Assembly: GCA_907163375.1 (NCBI GenBank)
Contig: CAJQUW010007994.1
Location: 124,001-188,000 of the forward strand
Direction of reading: 5' to 3'
DNA: 64,000 nucleotides
From: Prostheceraeus crozeri
Taxonomy: Eukaryota; Platyhelminthes; Polycladida; Euryleptidae
This document shows, piece after piece, positions 1 to 12,635 of this stretch; the stretch's first letter is position 1; each line of letters opens with the position of its first letter. The notes under the pieces are model-generated. The model was not told where the DNA came from and did no database searches. It was given only the letters and a program-made list of their open reading frames with translations. Position numbers and translations under genes: made by a program.

Positions 1-848
1 TCACTGTGTTATCACAGTTTCTGGCAAACAAATTTGCTCCACACCGTCTGCACCTTTTCATAGAACAGTTTATCAATTCTCCAAAGCAGAGTGGTGTGGC
101 TTCCGCACTTTTCTTAGTCAAGTCAAGCTGAGAATTTGATTCTGAGCGAGAACGTCCACAAGTCGGCGCAAGAACTGACAGAGTGGCTTCAGATAGGGAT
201 GTTGGCCTACATTCCTCACCGTACTTTCCAAATGAAGCCTCACTCACAACCTTGGTTTACACCAGAATGTGCAGCTGCAATTTGCCAGCGTGACCACTTT
301 TTCCATAAGTGTAAGCGTGACAGTAGCGCTGGCAATCTTGATTTGTACAAAACCGCACGTAGACATTGCAAGGAAATCATACATCAGGCCAAAAGCCGTT
401 ACGCTTTGTATGTACGGAAATCCATTGCTACCCAAAAGCTTGGCTCTAAGGACTTCTGGAGGATTTACAACAATGTCACCAATAGGAACAAATCCTCCAT
501 CCCAGCACTCCGTCATGCCGAAGTCAGTACTTCTATGGCGACAACTTCAGCAGACAAAGCCGAGCTTCTTTGCAAGGAGTTTCGAAAAATTCAACATAAG
601 ACGATGGAGATAGAATTCCACCTCCAATTCCCACGCGCACTGATGAGACAGTTAGTCCTCCTTCAGTCACAGTCCGAAACGTCAAAAAGATAATCGCAGG
701 TCTCGATAGCTCTAAGTCTAGTGGACCAGATGGCATCTCGGTTTCGGTCTTCAAGCATCTCTCACCTGAGCTTTCTCCACTTTTATCTTAACTGTTCAGC
801 AGATGTGTATCCACCGGTGAGTTTCCCTCTTGTTGGGAAGTAGCTTCC

Positions 849-1439
849 GTGGTTCCAGTTCCAAAGAAAGGTTCTGACTCATCTCTTCCATCTAGTTACC
901 GTCCTATCAGCCTGCTTCCAATTGCTGGCAAGATTTTTGAAGCAGTGATTAACCAACACATTGTTAACTTCCTTGAAACTCAGAACCTTCTATCAGAAGA
1001 ACAGTGTGACTTCAGACACTCTCGATCAACTGCAGATCTTCTTTCATATGTCACTGAACATGTGAGTCGTGTCCTTGACAGACAAGGTGAGACGAGATTA
1101 GTTGCCCTGGATATTTCCAAGGCATTCGATAAAGTCTGGCATCAGGGACTACTTAGGAAGCTCAAGTCCTGTGGAGTTGCTGATCAACTCCACAAACTTC
1201 TTGCTTCTTTCCTTAGTGACCGGCAGATATCTGTCGTCTTAGATGGCCAAAAGTCTTCCACCAAGTTTGTCAATGCAGGAGTTTCTCAAGGGTCAATTTT
1301 GGGACCCACTCTTTTTCTGCTGTACATCAACGACCTCCCAGACTGCCTAGTGAGTAAATTGGTGATGTATGCAGATGACACGACACTCTTCAATTCCAAT
1401 GATCGACTTGCTAAGAACACTCAGCAACGTCAGCAGTGA
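849..1439 (+). pseudogene. Reverse transcriptase domain of the first LINE
   Basis: RNA-dependent DNA polymerase domain of about 196 residues, read from VPVPKKG to just after the active site. It contains the fingers motif SYRPISLLPIAGKIFE, the first catalytic aspartate in ALDISKAFDKVW, the primer-grip-side motif GVSQGSILGP and the YADD box. In the family this enzyme primes reverse transcription from a nicked target. A frameshift right after the YADD region sends the thumb domain into another frame (from about 1461), so this copy cannot make a full protein. The upstream linker is also in a different frame. Confidence 0.85.
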
Positions 1440-2253
1440 TGAGACGTTCTTAATGAAGACTTGCGCAGGGTCTCAGAATGGGGCGCCAATTGGCTTGTTT
1501 CTTTCAATCCTTCAAAAACTCAGAGTATTCTGCACTCACGACTTAGAGGAGATGATGATGATCATAGCATTAGAATGTCAGATAATAGGATCAGAGAACA
1601 AGATTCCAGCTCCTTCCTTGGATTGGCGGTTACGAAAGACTTGTCATGGAAACCGTACATCCAATCCATTAGCTCAACGCATTGGTAGCCTCTATAGTGC
1701 CAGCAGCTATCTTCCACCACAGACTGTCTGCTATCTTTACAAGTCCACTATTCGTCCTCTGATGGAGTATTGTCATCTGTGGGCAGGCGCCCCACAAACG
1801 CATCTTAACCTCCTTGAACGGGTTGAGAAACGTGCCAAGAATCTCATGGGTGAAAAACTTGCTAGCAAGTTGCAGCCGCTCTCCGTCAGACGGGATGTTG
1901 CTTCACTCAGTCTCTTTGACAGGTACTATTTCGGTAGAAGCAGCTCTGCAGTAAATGAGTGCGTACCCAAACCTAAGATCTTCTCCAGAAGCACACGCAG
2001 AGCTAATGCACTCACATGCTATCATGTGAGCTTAGAACGCGCACGTACTGTGAGTCGCTCTAAAAGCTTTTTTGTTCGCACGGCACAGCTTTGGAATCTT
2101 CCCCAGACCACTTTCCCTGACCAATACAATCTTGATACTTTCAAGAGGCGTGCGAACAGGTTTCTGATGGGGACAGCTGAATCAGATTAGAAGATCTGTT
2201 TTTTTTCATTTTATTTATTTAAAATAATACAATTTGTTACTTTTCATTGAGTA

Positions 2254-2293
2254 ACCCCTAGCTTCGTTCATGGCTCATAGCTGTGCTAGGGGT
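2254..2293 (+). promoter_or_regulatory. 3' UTR stem-loop of the first LINE
   Basis: A perfect 9-bp stem, ACCCCTAGC (2254-2262) with GCTAGGGGT (2285-2293), encloses a 22-nt loop just before the A-rich tail. Many LINEs use a 3'-terminal hairpin for recognition by their own RT. That role is inferred from its position, not shown here. Confidence 0.6.
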
Positions 2294-2310
2294 GAAAATT
2301 CAGTAAAAAA

Positions 2311-3670
2311 AAATTGAATTTTTATTTGGTTCTTATCTGTTTATGTAGACATGTGAGCCACTAATGATGTTAAATTTCCCTGTCCATTTAAGAATGAAAA
2401 TCCTAAGGGATGTACTCTGGAAAAAGAGAAATTGAAGAATTGTTTCTCTAGAAGCTCATTATTGGGAAAAGTGAATTGCTTCGACTTAAAATTTGTATGT
2501 CTTTGTAAGATTGAAGAACATAGAGATGAAAAATTGACTGATATGAGGTACTATCTCTAATGCCATTTATCGTTCCACTAATTAACACAATACATATCAA
2601 TCTTGATCAGTTCAGTGCTATTAGCAACAACTTTACGAGGTTTCAAACTTCAAGAATTACTCATTAATTTGATTGATTGATAGTTTAGATGCGTCCGTTC
2701 TGTCATCAAATGCACCAGGAAACAGAAATCTTATGATAGAGAAATTGCAAATTGAAAACTCTGCATGACGCGATTGACAAAGCACCAATTAAAAATTTCA
2801 TCACAAACCAGATTCAGTTTTAATGCTTTACAGAGACAACCTTTGGGCGCCAAATCTTAGTAAAAGAAGTCTGCACAGACGTGAGCATTATTTATGTGTC
2901 AATTATCAATTAGTAGATGTCAAAGTCGATTATAACCGAACGGTAGGTTAGTCCTTCCATAATCGATAAGGATCAAGAGCTTGTCAGAAGATTGATGCTG
3001 TGCATTTGACGCAATTTGTGTTTTGAAGCCCTTGATAACGTCTGAGGACGAAATGCGTCAGGCTTGTATATATGTTTTTTATACAATAAAAAAGTTGTCT
3101 TAAACAAGGGAGTGACTGTTTTTTATCTTCTTTTTATTCATTTTCTATTTTCTATACATTTATATATCTATTTCTACATTTTCTATAAGATAACGACAGG
3201 ATTACCCTTTACAGAACTCATTAGAAATGTAGAAACTTATTATGATGCAATCCGTCACTGAATAGCCTAAATGACAACCTCGTAAAATTTTTTAGAATTT
3301 CTATTATGCTACCATAAATCAATATCATAGAATATTGATGAGAAGTCTAAAAAGTACAAAAAAACATGAATGCGAAAGTGGATTCGACTTTTTCTCGAAT
3401 TTAGTGCATTTTCTGGCCAACACAGTGGCTACTCAACAGGGGAGAGTAAAAAATAGACATGATTCGAAAATCGATAAAGACAGATTTGCGTAGGGATGGC
3501 TGAAAGATAAAATAATGTACTACTCTCGAACTGAAATAAAATTATGCGATGTCGGTAAGATTTCAAGTTCACATGAGCAGGGCAGAAGCCGTATCTGTGC
3601 CTTCTTATTAATAGTTCACAGCAAAAAAAATAACAGCTCCAAATTTACTCAATTTGATTAACACACTTAC
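2311..3670. other. MIC60 intron sequence with a PLE-end-like motif
   Basis: No gene found. The stretch is AT-rich intron of the minus-strand MIC60 gene, running from the LINE tail to the exon at 3671. The one recognisable piece is a Penelope-like terminal motif at 3038-3060, listed separately. Confidence 0.6.
3030..3095 (+). repeat. PLE terminal-repeat-like fragment
   Basis: Contains CTGAGGACGAAATGCGTC (3042-3059) followed by a T-rich, ATG-containing stretch and CAATAAAAAA. The same sequence occurs inverted at 63630-63695, matching at about 30 consecutive positions with few differences and sharing the downstream AATAAAA. The CTGANGA...GAAA arrangement resembles the hammerhead-ribozyme cores found in Penelope-like element terminal repeats, but the stem II segment is missing here. 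Treated as a decayed PLE end. Confidence 0.45.
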
Positions 3671-3899
3671 TTTCAACGGCAATTTCCAGACCTTTTACAC
3701 GAGAAATCCATTTTTCAACTGCTGCTTGGAATGACTCTCTTTCTTTCACAATCTTCTCTCGAGTTTCTAATTCAAAGTGACGATTCTGTTCTTCTCTTTG
3801 AACACGGAGAACATGGACAAGATGGTCGCTGTGTGCTGCGGCTTGTCTGGCTAAAGCTTCACGCAACTCGATGTCGTATTTCTGCTTTGCCGATGCATC
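3671..3899 (-). CDS. MIC60: MIC60/mitofilin exon (fifth visible coding exon)
   Basis: Host exon for part of the MICOS core protein MIC60 (mitofilin/IMMT), which shapes cristae junctions in the inner mitochondrial membrane. It encodes about 76 residues from DASAKQKYDIELREAL to GLEIAVE. The block LARQAAAHSDHLVHVLRVQ closely matches the conserved mitofilin segment LRRQAAAHTDHLRDVLRVQ as I remember it from the vertebrate protein. The acceptor is TATATTTCAG at its upstream edge and the donor is GTAAGTG after 3671. The exon starts in phase 0, matching the end of the exon at 35362, and ends in phase 1. The intron upstream of it is 31.5 kb long. The C-terminal mitofilin exons must lie before position 1. 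Confidence 0.9.
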
Positions 3900-6800
3900 C
3901 TGAAATATATATATAAATCACGTAACTAGTATTGCTGCCAAATAGCATAATAAGCGAGTCGAGATCAGACCTTCAATTCCTAATGTATTGTTCTGAATTA
4001 CACAAAACTCACGTACAACATATTTGGCGTGTGACCGTTCTAACGGTCCTTCATTTGCAGCATTCATTTGCTGCAACCCATTTACCTTCGTACTATGGAT
4101 AACGATTAAAAATCTAAAATTAGATATTTTCAAAGATTGAGATTTTTTAAAATTTTACTAAATTTGGCTATACTTGATGATGGCCATTTACGATGCCAAG
4201 CTGGCTGAATGTACTAACAAGCTGCTCATGAGCACAAAAACTCATTGATGAGATTGATGTGTGCATACAATCAAAACTCAAACATGCGTTTACGAAGTGT
4301 GAAATATATCCCTTCAAAAGTGATCTTTTCAAATGTAGTATGTAAGTCTAGGTACCTTCAAATTAATATAAATAAGACTACAGACGACCCTAAACTGCCA
4401 AAAATACATTCAAATGATTAAGAAAATACACAAAAATAACACTTCTGACATAACTACTGCATACATTCAATAAGTAGTATTTTTTACATAACATTCGAGA
4501 TTTCAATAATCTGTTCGATGTCCAAGGTATGATATGGTCATCACTTGATTATGTAGGTTTGTATTATTTGACTTTATCTTTTGGGCATTATTAGAATGAT
4601 ATTCACTGCACTCACATTGAAAATCGAAGCGTCTCGTGAAAAGTTACCATACAACATCTGAATGTATGTAAAAGGTAGCATAATTCTGAAGATAATAGAA
4701 TGTAATACAGATAGATAGATTATAATAGAAGATTACTGATTCTCAAGATAAATCTGGTAGGGTCGTAGTTGCGTATACTGTACTTGTAAAGGTTGGAAAA
4801 CATTCAGCGCACCGTAATTCCTTATTTACCTTGACCTTACTCGTACATTAACCGTCGTAATTCATCAAAAGATGGCAGGACTGCCGGTTTGCTGGGCCAT
4901 AGGATTTATTGTTTTCCAAGCGATCACATAGTACAAAGCATTCACCTTAACTTGACTAGAAAATGTTAATAATAAAATAATCTTTATTAGTCTACAAATG
5001 ACATTCGGTAGTCCATTATTTGTCTCTATCCTGTGTTCCTTTTGAATAATAAAATTGAACATAAAATTCATACGACGATATTTAATTGTTCTACTAACAA
5101 ATGGTATTAGGTGCTAGAAATTACAGAAAAAAATCACTTAATAAACAAATAGGCATTTGTTGCATGATAAATGGAATGAGATTCAATGCGATAGATGAAC
5201 TGGAAAAATCATTCCTATGAGAGAGTGCAACAGAACTGCTACTTGACTGTCATCATAGTTGCTTCAGTGTAGTTTTGGAGAATCATAACAAATTCTCTCT
5301 TGAATCTGGAATATACGGCACTACTGTGATGATGACGATCGATCGGAAGAGGATTATCTCAATTTTATTTCAATATGAGATTAGCAATGCTCGGCATAAT
5401 TATCAGCTAATTGAATTGAACAACGCTTAACTTCAAATTCCATTTCACAGCAAATTATTGTCTTCAAAATCAATATCAAATCAACATCAATTATCCATCC
5501 ATGCGATCTAGAATCGCATGTTTCGAAATAAGTGATTATTCTGCTTAAATATAGTGATTACAGCTGATGATTACATATTTTCTCTAAAAATTAAGGTCGT
5601 GTGGAGATAGAAAATTATCATCCATCATCGTAAGTAAGTTACTATTTTCACAGGTAAATTGTCTTCTATAAAATTATCCAGCTTCGTATTACAGTTCGTG
5701 CTATCGAATAAGATAATTATGAAAATGGCGAATATAATTTATCTCGATGATGGTATTGTTGCAGAATCGACATCCTTTCCACAGGTTAAATTACACACTA
5801 CTTGCTCAATGGGATATCGACCTCAAACTAACTGCCTCTTCACCATTTACCGAGATAGCAAAGAACATCACAGTCTACACTCAGAATAATATGACAACTC
5901 CCTCATTAGAATAGATGAGCTCTCAGAAACTTAAAATTGTCACGAAAATCGATTCGAAGTGTGAACTACACGGTACATAGCACTTCAATATCTAATTAAA
6001 TACCACGGCCCCTTATTTGGCGTCTTGCCTGCAAATGTACGACTGAAGCAGTATAAACAGTGCATAATTATCAATTTTACTGTCACATTTTGGGAAACCT
6101 GTGACATGAATAATTAGGCATCTCTTGAACAAAGTCGAGTATCATAATCAATCCGCTTTTCAATGTGTTGATGTCCTAATAAGGACCTGCAATATAACAA
6201 AAGATGAATAAAAACAAGGTAAATCACATTTCATACTAATATTATACCTCATCTTTCTTGTGCTATGCAATGATATCACGTCTTTGATTTTTAACCTGAT
6301 CAATTCAAATGCTAATTGTCATCCATTCAAGTATAATACAAAACTTGCAAAATAGTCTCACTATTATCACAGAAGAAGCACTACCAAAATCGCCATTTTA
6401 GAAAGCTCCTCATTTTACAGGATTGCATCTACAAGCATGGTAGGATAAGCTGCTCGTAGAATTTCTAAAAGATCAAATGGATCGGAGGGACTCGCAAGTT
6501 AACTTCGTGATCTGGATACTTTCTAGTAAATCACCGGATCAGGCATGAGTAGTACGAGAAGTGATGAGCAGTATTGTTAAAACAGTAGATAGTGTAATTA
6601 GGAAAAGGACTAAAAATTAACAATACAAAAACGAGTTTGATTTTTTGCCAATTTTGGAGAAGTAATATGAGATTTGTGTTAAATGCACTGGGATGCAGAT
6701 GTTTGATAGGACGAAAAAGGACGAACGAGGATCAAGAAAGACAGAATATGAGTCCTGATTACATCAATAATATATATTCAAATTGCCAAAGTCATTCATG

Positions 6801-7690
6801 GATTTAACATTCAGCCATTCACAGACAAACTAATAGAGGTCTTGATGGATTCTTCTGAAAAAGAAGTTTTTCATAAAAATCTTCCTTATACGTGAAATTT
6901 TGCTATTTCTTAATTTCATTAGGTAAACTATGAAAATGCTCAAACACTGTCATGCCAATCTACACACAAGTATAATCACAAACTTAGGCCGACTATTTTG
7001 AGTTGTAGACTATCATTGACGATCGTTCAGTAACTACTGAGACTCAATGATGACTTTTTTATAAGTGTTCATTGTTAACACTTCCAAGGACTTCAAAATT
7101 CCTGAGTATGTGCACAGTAATAATTTAGTAAACTAGTAACAAGTAATTCAGTAAACTTCTGAATCTTTAGACTTGAAAAGAAATCAGTGTATTTTGTTGC
7201 AACCCATTAATGTCCCACCCAAGGTGCAAAACCATTCTATGTGAGTTAGGGTTAGGGTAGACATCACACACTCCCAACTCTCACCAGGTTAAGGTTAGCA
7301 GACTCCATTTGTTGCACATGATGTGAGTAAGAAACAATCTTTTCAACAATTCCTTCAGGCCCCTGACTGTCACCATCGAATTATCAGATTTGGAAAATGA
7401 TCCAGATCAGATCCGGTATCGAGAATTTGTGCTACATCTTTGTGCGGTCTTCTATATTACAAATAAAATTCAACATTACGGTAAGTAATATTATCTTAGT
7501 AAATTATATAAGGCCAAGAACGGACATGCAAATTGAAAACAATAAGGCGTCATGGACACATGCTGTTATGAAAACAGCACCCAAGCGTTGTAGGCTCACA
7601 GTAATCGACAGTGGATAATAATACACAATAAATAATAATAATAACACCCTCCTACTCAATTTTATATCAGGGAGGCTCTCCATGTTTTGT
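3900..7690. other. Intron interior without recognisable genes
   Basis: AT-rich MIC60 intron. Short open frames here (for example 4865-5071 and 5659-5889) show no recognisable domain and look like chance. A doubled TTAGGG at about 7246-7260 is too short to count as a telomeric tract. A short AATAATAATA tract near 7618-7644 precedes the next LINE. Confidence 0.5.
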
Positions 7691-7953
7691 ATCATTCCTT
7701 GATAGCCTCTTGTTCATCTGTATTCACTTCTACATTCTCTCAATGCGATCTTGCTACGAGCCTGCCCATATGGCCTGCCTTTGCCACGCATTTTCAAATT
7801 TTCAGACTGATTGTTCATAGATATCTACTCAGAGTCTTGATTTCCATTCAGCTAGTCGTCGGCAGAAGCGTTTCGATTGTTTGATGACATATCAATCAGT
7901 CTGCTGCGGCATCAAGCTTTCTCTCTCATCTGCTCATAGACATCGATCCACTC

Positions 7954-9006
7954 ATGTCTAAATGTTGCTCCTGCAATGGCTCCAACGCTAAATGCGTTAG
8001 CTGTGTCTGTGCTCGCAATAATGTCAGCTGTATATCTTGCTACCACAAACGCCATGTCAGATGTCAAAACACAGATAGTGTGCCAATTGTTACTGCGTGT
8101 AGGCCTACACCCTCTGTTGTTGTTAACAGCGATCACGTTAGTGAGTCAGGCCAAGCCGATGATTCGAATGCAACTACCTCTAGTAATGTTGAGGATTTAT
8201 CATACCCCACGGTTTTCAAACCTGTAGTCCAAGCCATCCGATCATGTCGTTCCTCTCAGTTAAGACACATTCCTAAATATTCGCGTTTTCAGTTCACTAA
8301 GAGCTTGGCTAAAGTTATTGATTCGACACTCTCGCAAAACGACTATGTTTCATGGGCACGCCTACTACTCTTCCCGACCTTCTGCCTCCGCTCACCTCCT
8401 CACAACGGTCGGAAACATTCGAGGAAATTATGTAGCATCATAAACGAGAGAATCGCAATTTTTGAAGATACAGCGGATGTTGACACATCGATTGGACCGA
8501 CTAGCTCGACTTCGCATAAGAAAAAAAGACGGAATCAAGATCAGCAGCTCCGATCTCTTGTTTCAGGCAAGATCAAGGACGGAGACGTTCGTGGGGCGGT
8601 TAGAATCGTAAGCTCGGAGGACAATGTAGCGCCTTACGCACCTACTATCCTCTCCGCCTTGCAGGCGAAACACCCCAGTAGACCAAGTGATCGTCGTCCT
8701 TTTCCGTACCCAAGTCAATTGCATTCGTTCACAGTAGACGAAAACAGTGTTATCAAGGCCATCAAATCTTTTCCAACCGGTTCAGCAGGTGGCATCACCC
8801 GTTTGCGCCCTCAACACCTGAAGGAATCGCTTGGCATTGATGCCTCCAGCCAAAGAGATCAGCTTCTATCGGCTTTGACTGATCTGACCAATGCCATCAT
8901 CTCTAACAAGTTGCCCCGGGCCATTAAGGCTGTTTTACTAGGATGTCACTGCTCTAAACAAGCGAGATGGAGGAATCAGGCCCATCGCAGTTGGGGAGAC
9001 TTTTAG
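7954..9006 (+). pseudogene. N-terminal half of the REL-type LINE ORF (CxC-like finger plus RT start)
   Basis: Begins MSKCCSCNGSNAKC and has about a dozen cysteines in the first 40 residues, spaced CxC/CxxC as in tesmin/CxC-type metal-binding motifs; this likely binds nucleic acid. A KKKRR basic patch lies around residues 190-195. The last third enters the RT fingers (SFPTGSAGGITRLRPQHL). True frame-1 homology ends near 8940; after that the protein continues in another frame as ALNKRDGGIRPIAVGETFRR from 8951. The start is chosen because it is the first ATG before the cysteine motif. Confidence 0.7.
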
Positions 9007-9937
9007 ACGCATTGCCTGCAAATGTACAGTCTCTCATTCAGAGCAGGCATTCAAGGAATTGTTCGCTCCATCCCAATTAGGATGTGGGGTGCGAGCCGGT
9101 TTGGATGCGGCCATCCACTTCACCAGAAACCGCGTCTATGCTCCACGCGAGGGGGAGATTCTGGTAAAGCTAGATTTTAAGAATGCTTTCAACACCATCA
9201 GGAGAGACCACATCGCTGAATGTTTGGACAGGTATGCTCCTCATCTGCTTGATCTGTTCACTGCCTGTTACTCGGAGCCCACAGTGTTGACTTACGGCGA
9301 TCTTTCCTTTGAGTCTGACGAAGGCCTTCAACAAGGAGACCCACTTACCCCGGCTCTTTTTTGCCTCGGTCTCCACGATGCCTTAGCAAGTCTTAATGGT
9401 TGCTCACTCAAGATAGCCTATTTAGATGATGTCACACTGCTAGGGAAGCATGATTCGCTACTTGCCGATCTCAAGAAGTTTATTCCATCATGCAAGGATG
9501 TTGGCCTGGAGTTGAATAGTAGCAAATGTGAATTGTCTGTTATTGGTAGCCTTGATCCGGCCATCCTCAATGATTTCAAAGAGCTCCTACCGAACTTGAC
9601 CTTTGTTCACAAAGATAAAATCACTCTTTTAGGAGCTGCCTTGGGGGAAAATTCGCTTGAGACCCTGATTCTAGATTCACAGAAAACCTTTGAAGTCTTG
9701 GGATCCCGCTTTCTATCGTGTCATGATGCTTTGTTTTTACTGCGCAACTGTTTTTATTTGCCTAAGCTCCTTCATCTATTACGAACGTCACCTTCGTTTA
9801 CAAGAACGGACCTTCTTCTACTTATTGATGAATCGATGATGCATGTTGTGTCTTCCATTTTGAATGTTGAGTTGAGCGATTTTCAAAAGAGACAAGTTGC
9901 GCTCCCAGCCAAGTTAAGTGGACTGGGTATTTCCTAG
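8951..9937 (+). pseudogene. Reverse transcriptase of the REL-type LINE
   Basis: Core polymerase of the element, continuing in frame from ALNKRDGGIRPIAVGETFRR. Visible motifs are GGIRPIAVG, LVKLDFKNAFNTIRRDH (first catalytic aspartate), EGLQQGDPLTPALFCL and the active site AYLDDVTLL, so the box is YLDD rather than the YADD of the other LINEs here. A TAG at 9935-9937 interrupts the thumb region after GLGIS. The same frame then stays open through ASFIAASAFLSSLYASD into the endonuclease domain. Together with the LQQGDPL motif this sets it apart from the AP-endonuclease LINEs in this window. Confidence 0.8.
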
Positions 9938-10890
9938 GCGTCCTTCATAGCTGCTTCAGCATTCTTATCTTCCCTGTATGCTTCAGACTCTGTTTGTCAG
10001 CTTATTTCATGTCACTGGAAGCTCGAGGAAACGAAGTCACACGACACAGCGCTCGAACATTGGTACTCGCAGTGTTCAGTCCCATCATATCCACTGCAAC
10101 CCCTTACCAAGCAGAAATCATGGACACTTCCGCTTCACCGCCAGTCCTACGACGACCTCCTCCGAAGTTCCAAGCTGCTTGACCGCACGCGACTGCTCTC
10201 CTGCGCCTCAAAGGGATCGGGCGATTGGATTAACGTCCTACCGTCCACATCGCTCGGTCTTCATTTGACGGACGACCAACTCCGCGTCGCTTCTGCCATC
10301 CGCATCGCCCCCGTATCCATTGAGCACATCTGCGCTCGTTGTGGCTCTAAGGCGGACGGCGGTGGCGCGCACGGCTTCGTCTGTCCCCGCAGCAAGGGCC
10401 GACATCTGCACCATACGCTGATGAACGAGGTGGTGGACCGGGCGATGCACTCCATCCAGCTGCCCACTATGCTGGAGCCTACTGGACTGCTGCTGGACAA
10501 GAACCTGAAGCCGGACGGCATCAGCCTGTCCCCGTGGGAGCTCGGAAAGCCGATCGCATGGGATGTCACGTGTGCACATCCTTCCGCGAAATCCTGGAGC
10601 TCTACGACTTCAAATGGCGGATCAGTGGCGACAGCGGTGGAGAAGAGAAAGTCAGTGAAATACTGTGACCTCTATAAGGACTTCGCATTCCAGCCCATAT
10701 CCGCAGAAACTTACGGTGCACTTACGGCGAACAGACATTCTCCTTTCTGAGGAAACTTGGAAGCCGTATTGCCGCCAAGACCGGCGAGAAAGACGCATGG
10801 CTTTACTTGCGCCAACGCCTCGCTATTGCCATTCAAATAGGGAACTGTGCATGCATTCTTGAGACCCTTCCGGCACCCGGAGCTGCACTT
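9938..10890 (+). pseudogene. PD-(D/E)XK endonuclease domain and C-terminus of the REL-type LINE
   Basis: Carries CARCG...H..C (a probable metal-binding knuckle around 10327-10390), then EPTGLLLDKNLKPDG, a 14-residue spacer and IAWDVTCAHP, with a later EKRKSVKY. The PDG...WDVT...K spacing fits the restriction-like endonuclease fold used by R2-type LINEs to nick the target. The frame is shared with the RT across the TAG at 9935. A frameshift near 10720-10730 moves the final segment (YGEQTFSFLRKLGSRIAAK, ending near 10904) into another frame. Confidence 0.72.
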
Positions 10891-10946
10891 CCCGACTTGT
10901 ACTAACTTTTGATTTGCTTTGCTTTCTTGTTTTTGTGTTTTAATGC

Positions 10947-10998
10947 TTATAATAATAATAATAATACAATAATAATAATATAATAATAATAATAGCTC
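10947..10998 (+). repeat. (ATA)n microsatellite tail
   Basis: Run of about 15 AATAAT-type repeats directly after the endonuclease LINE. A short-unit tail of this kind is a common 3' terminus for LINEs that lack a plain poly(A). Confidence 0.75.
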
Positions 10999-12635
10999 TT
11001 TATTTGCCAATACAACAAGCGGTATATGACAATATATACCAATATATACCACTACAATATATCACAATAGTTGACATGTCAGTGCACTTTGCGAGGATTC
11101 ACGGTTCTGATCATTTCTCTTTAAGCATTTTGGTAAAAGTTTTCAAAATATCACCTTGCGCAGTAAACCTGCAACTAATGAGAGTGACGACATAGGACAG
11201 AGTTACAGAAATTCTGTCGATAAAATTCCAACAGATTCCTGAACTTTGGCTCATTCCCATGAATCACTATTGTCTGTGGAAGTCACAGGAGACGAGCATG
11301 AATAAGCTGCATCTGAATGGGTGATTGCGAAGAAATATTAAAAAGCATCAACACAGGAGTGGTGACATCAATGTCATCAAGATAAAAATTCTTAATGTCT
11401 GGCACATTGAAATCTAATTTATTAAATCATTGAAAAATCAAATGAATTAATTATCAATCTTGAGTGACAAGAGAAATACAGTCATTACTGCGTTCCATAA
11501 ATTATCATTATCGAAAACGCAATAATTTGAAGTAATTTACTCGGATTAAGTACATTACGACAAACGGCAATGCCTTTGCGTACTCATTTCAAGGTGTAGT
11601 TCGGTCGAATTCTTGACTTTCTCAATCTCATCTGTCTTCTCCTTAGTTTAACGGGACACCTCTCACCATGTCAAGTAGCGTTGTTTGAGCACATCAGTCG
11701 AAGTCATGATGATGACGGTATCGGTGACAGGCGTAGGGAAGATAGTTTGATTTCCTAGTGGGTGCATGGAGAGTATCGGCCACAGCTGTGCGTCGAAATG
11801 TGCTTAAAGAATAGCCATCGGAAGCAAAAGTCGCATGCTCGTTCGACCACCATCATGGTGCTGCGTTGTGTTTCTAAGTGTAATAATAAGTGATTGATAA
11901 CAGTATCAATAATGTGTTTCTACATATCCCTCAGACAAGAAAATACGGACTGCCAAGGAGTGTCCAATAAGTTAAATATTGACGATTTTTGTGGAACCAC
12001 AATTTCTTCAACTTTGAACTTCTTTTCTTTATCTTGGAGATTTCATTATCAAAACTGATAACATCCTTTTATGAGACTTTAATCTCTAATATTTATGGTA
12101 GTTCAATTTCATGAAAAGTCTCACTTATTTAGCCTATGATTTAGATATATAAGTGCCACACATAGCATCGGTCATTAATCAAAAATTGGGGCATGATTAG
12201 GACTATCAAAAAAGGCGAGTACATTTTTAATCAAGTATATTTGATATAAAAGATGACATCCTTCCAGTGTCTCCACATCAAACTCAAAGCACGTCTTCAT
12301 GTCCACAAGTTTTCTTTCGAATCTTTTCATAGTACATGAATAGATGAAATAAGTGCAAAGAAGCAACATTTCCCCCTCATTTTTTCATAAAACGAGAGTG
12401 AATTCTGTGTCTTTTTTGACAATCTGATTATATGACTTATAGGAACCCCTCAAAAAGATGGGCAGTAAGTCTTCGGATGTCTTGCAAAATCGTACTTGTA
12501 GGGACTTACAGGCAATGGTAATGAGCAAAAAGTTGTAAAAAATACAGTAATTGTGTTTCATTTCTTCACTTCATCTCTACAGATTTCATATGACATGGGG
12601 AAAGTAAGTCCCCTGTGATGTGCGACCTGCACATG
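10999..12635. other. Intron sequence, no gene seen
   Basis: AT-rich intron with short chance open frames only. I see no domain, RNA gene or clear repeat. Confidence 0.5.

Larger units (their letters stand above)
1..2310 (+). mobile_element. 5'-truncated Jockey/CR1-type non-LTR retrotransposon (LINE-1st copy)
   Basis: Remnant of an AP-endonuclease-type LINE; the window starts inside it, after the endonuclease domain. Reading order is the endonuclease-RT linker (about 136-600, with SQPWFTPE), reverse transcriptase (849-1436), then the thumb/C-terminal region (about 1460-2187, with LQPLSVRRDVASLSLFDRYY). RT motifs visible are SSYRPISLL, ALDISKAFDKVWH, GVSQGSILGP and the catalytic VMYADDTT. The coding region is spread over three frames, so it carries frameshifts near 600-700 and 1430-1500 plus at least one stop near 790. 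The 3' UTR ends in a stem-loop and an A-rich tail near 2305. A decayed copy of the same family lies on the minus strand at 45.9-46.85 kb. Clade is judged from motif style only. Confidence 0.88.
7690..10998 (+). mobile_element. LINE with cysteine-rich N-terminus and C-terminal restriction-like endonuclease
   Basis: A nearly full-length single-ORF non-LTR element. Order of parts: a cysteine-rich motif (7954-8080), a linker rich in basic residues, reverse transcriptase (about 8640-9930), a zinc-knuckle-like segment and a PD-(D/E)XK endonuclease (about 10265-10720), and a 3' tail of (ATA)n repeats at about 10947-10998. There is no AP endonuclease. This layout is that of the restriction-like-endonuclease LINEs (the R2/CRE-like group); I do not assign a clade. 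The frame is broken by a frameshift near 8940, an amber stop at 9935-9937 and a frameshift near 10720-10730. Outside these the reading is continuous, so the copy is fairly young. The 5' edge is approximate. Confidence 0.8.

Noticed and set aside
7240-7265. Telomere-like TTAGGGTTAGGG
   Set aside because: Only two units, with no extended array.
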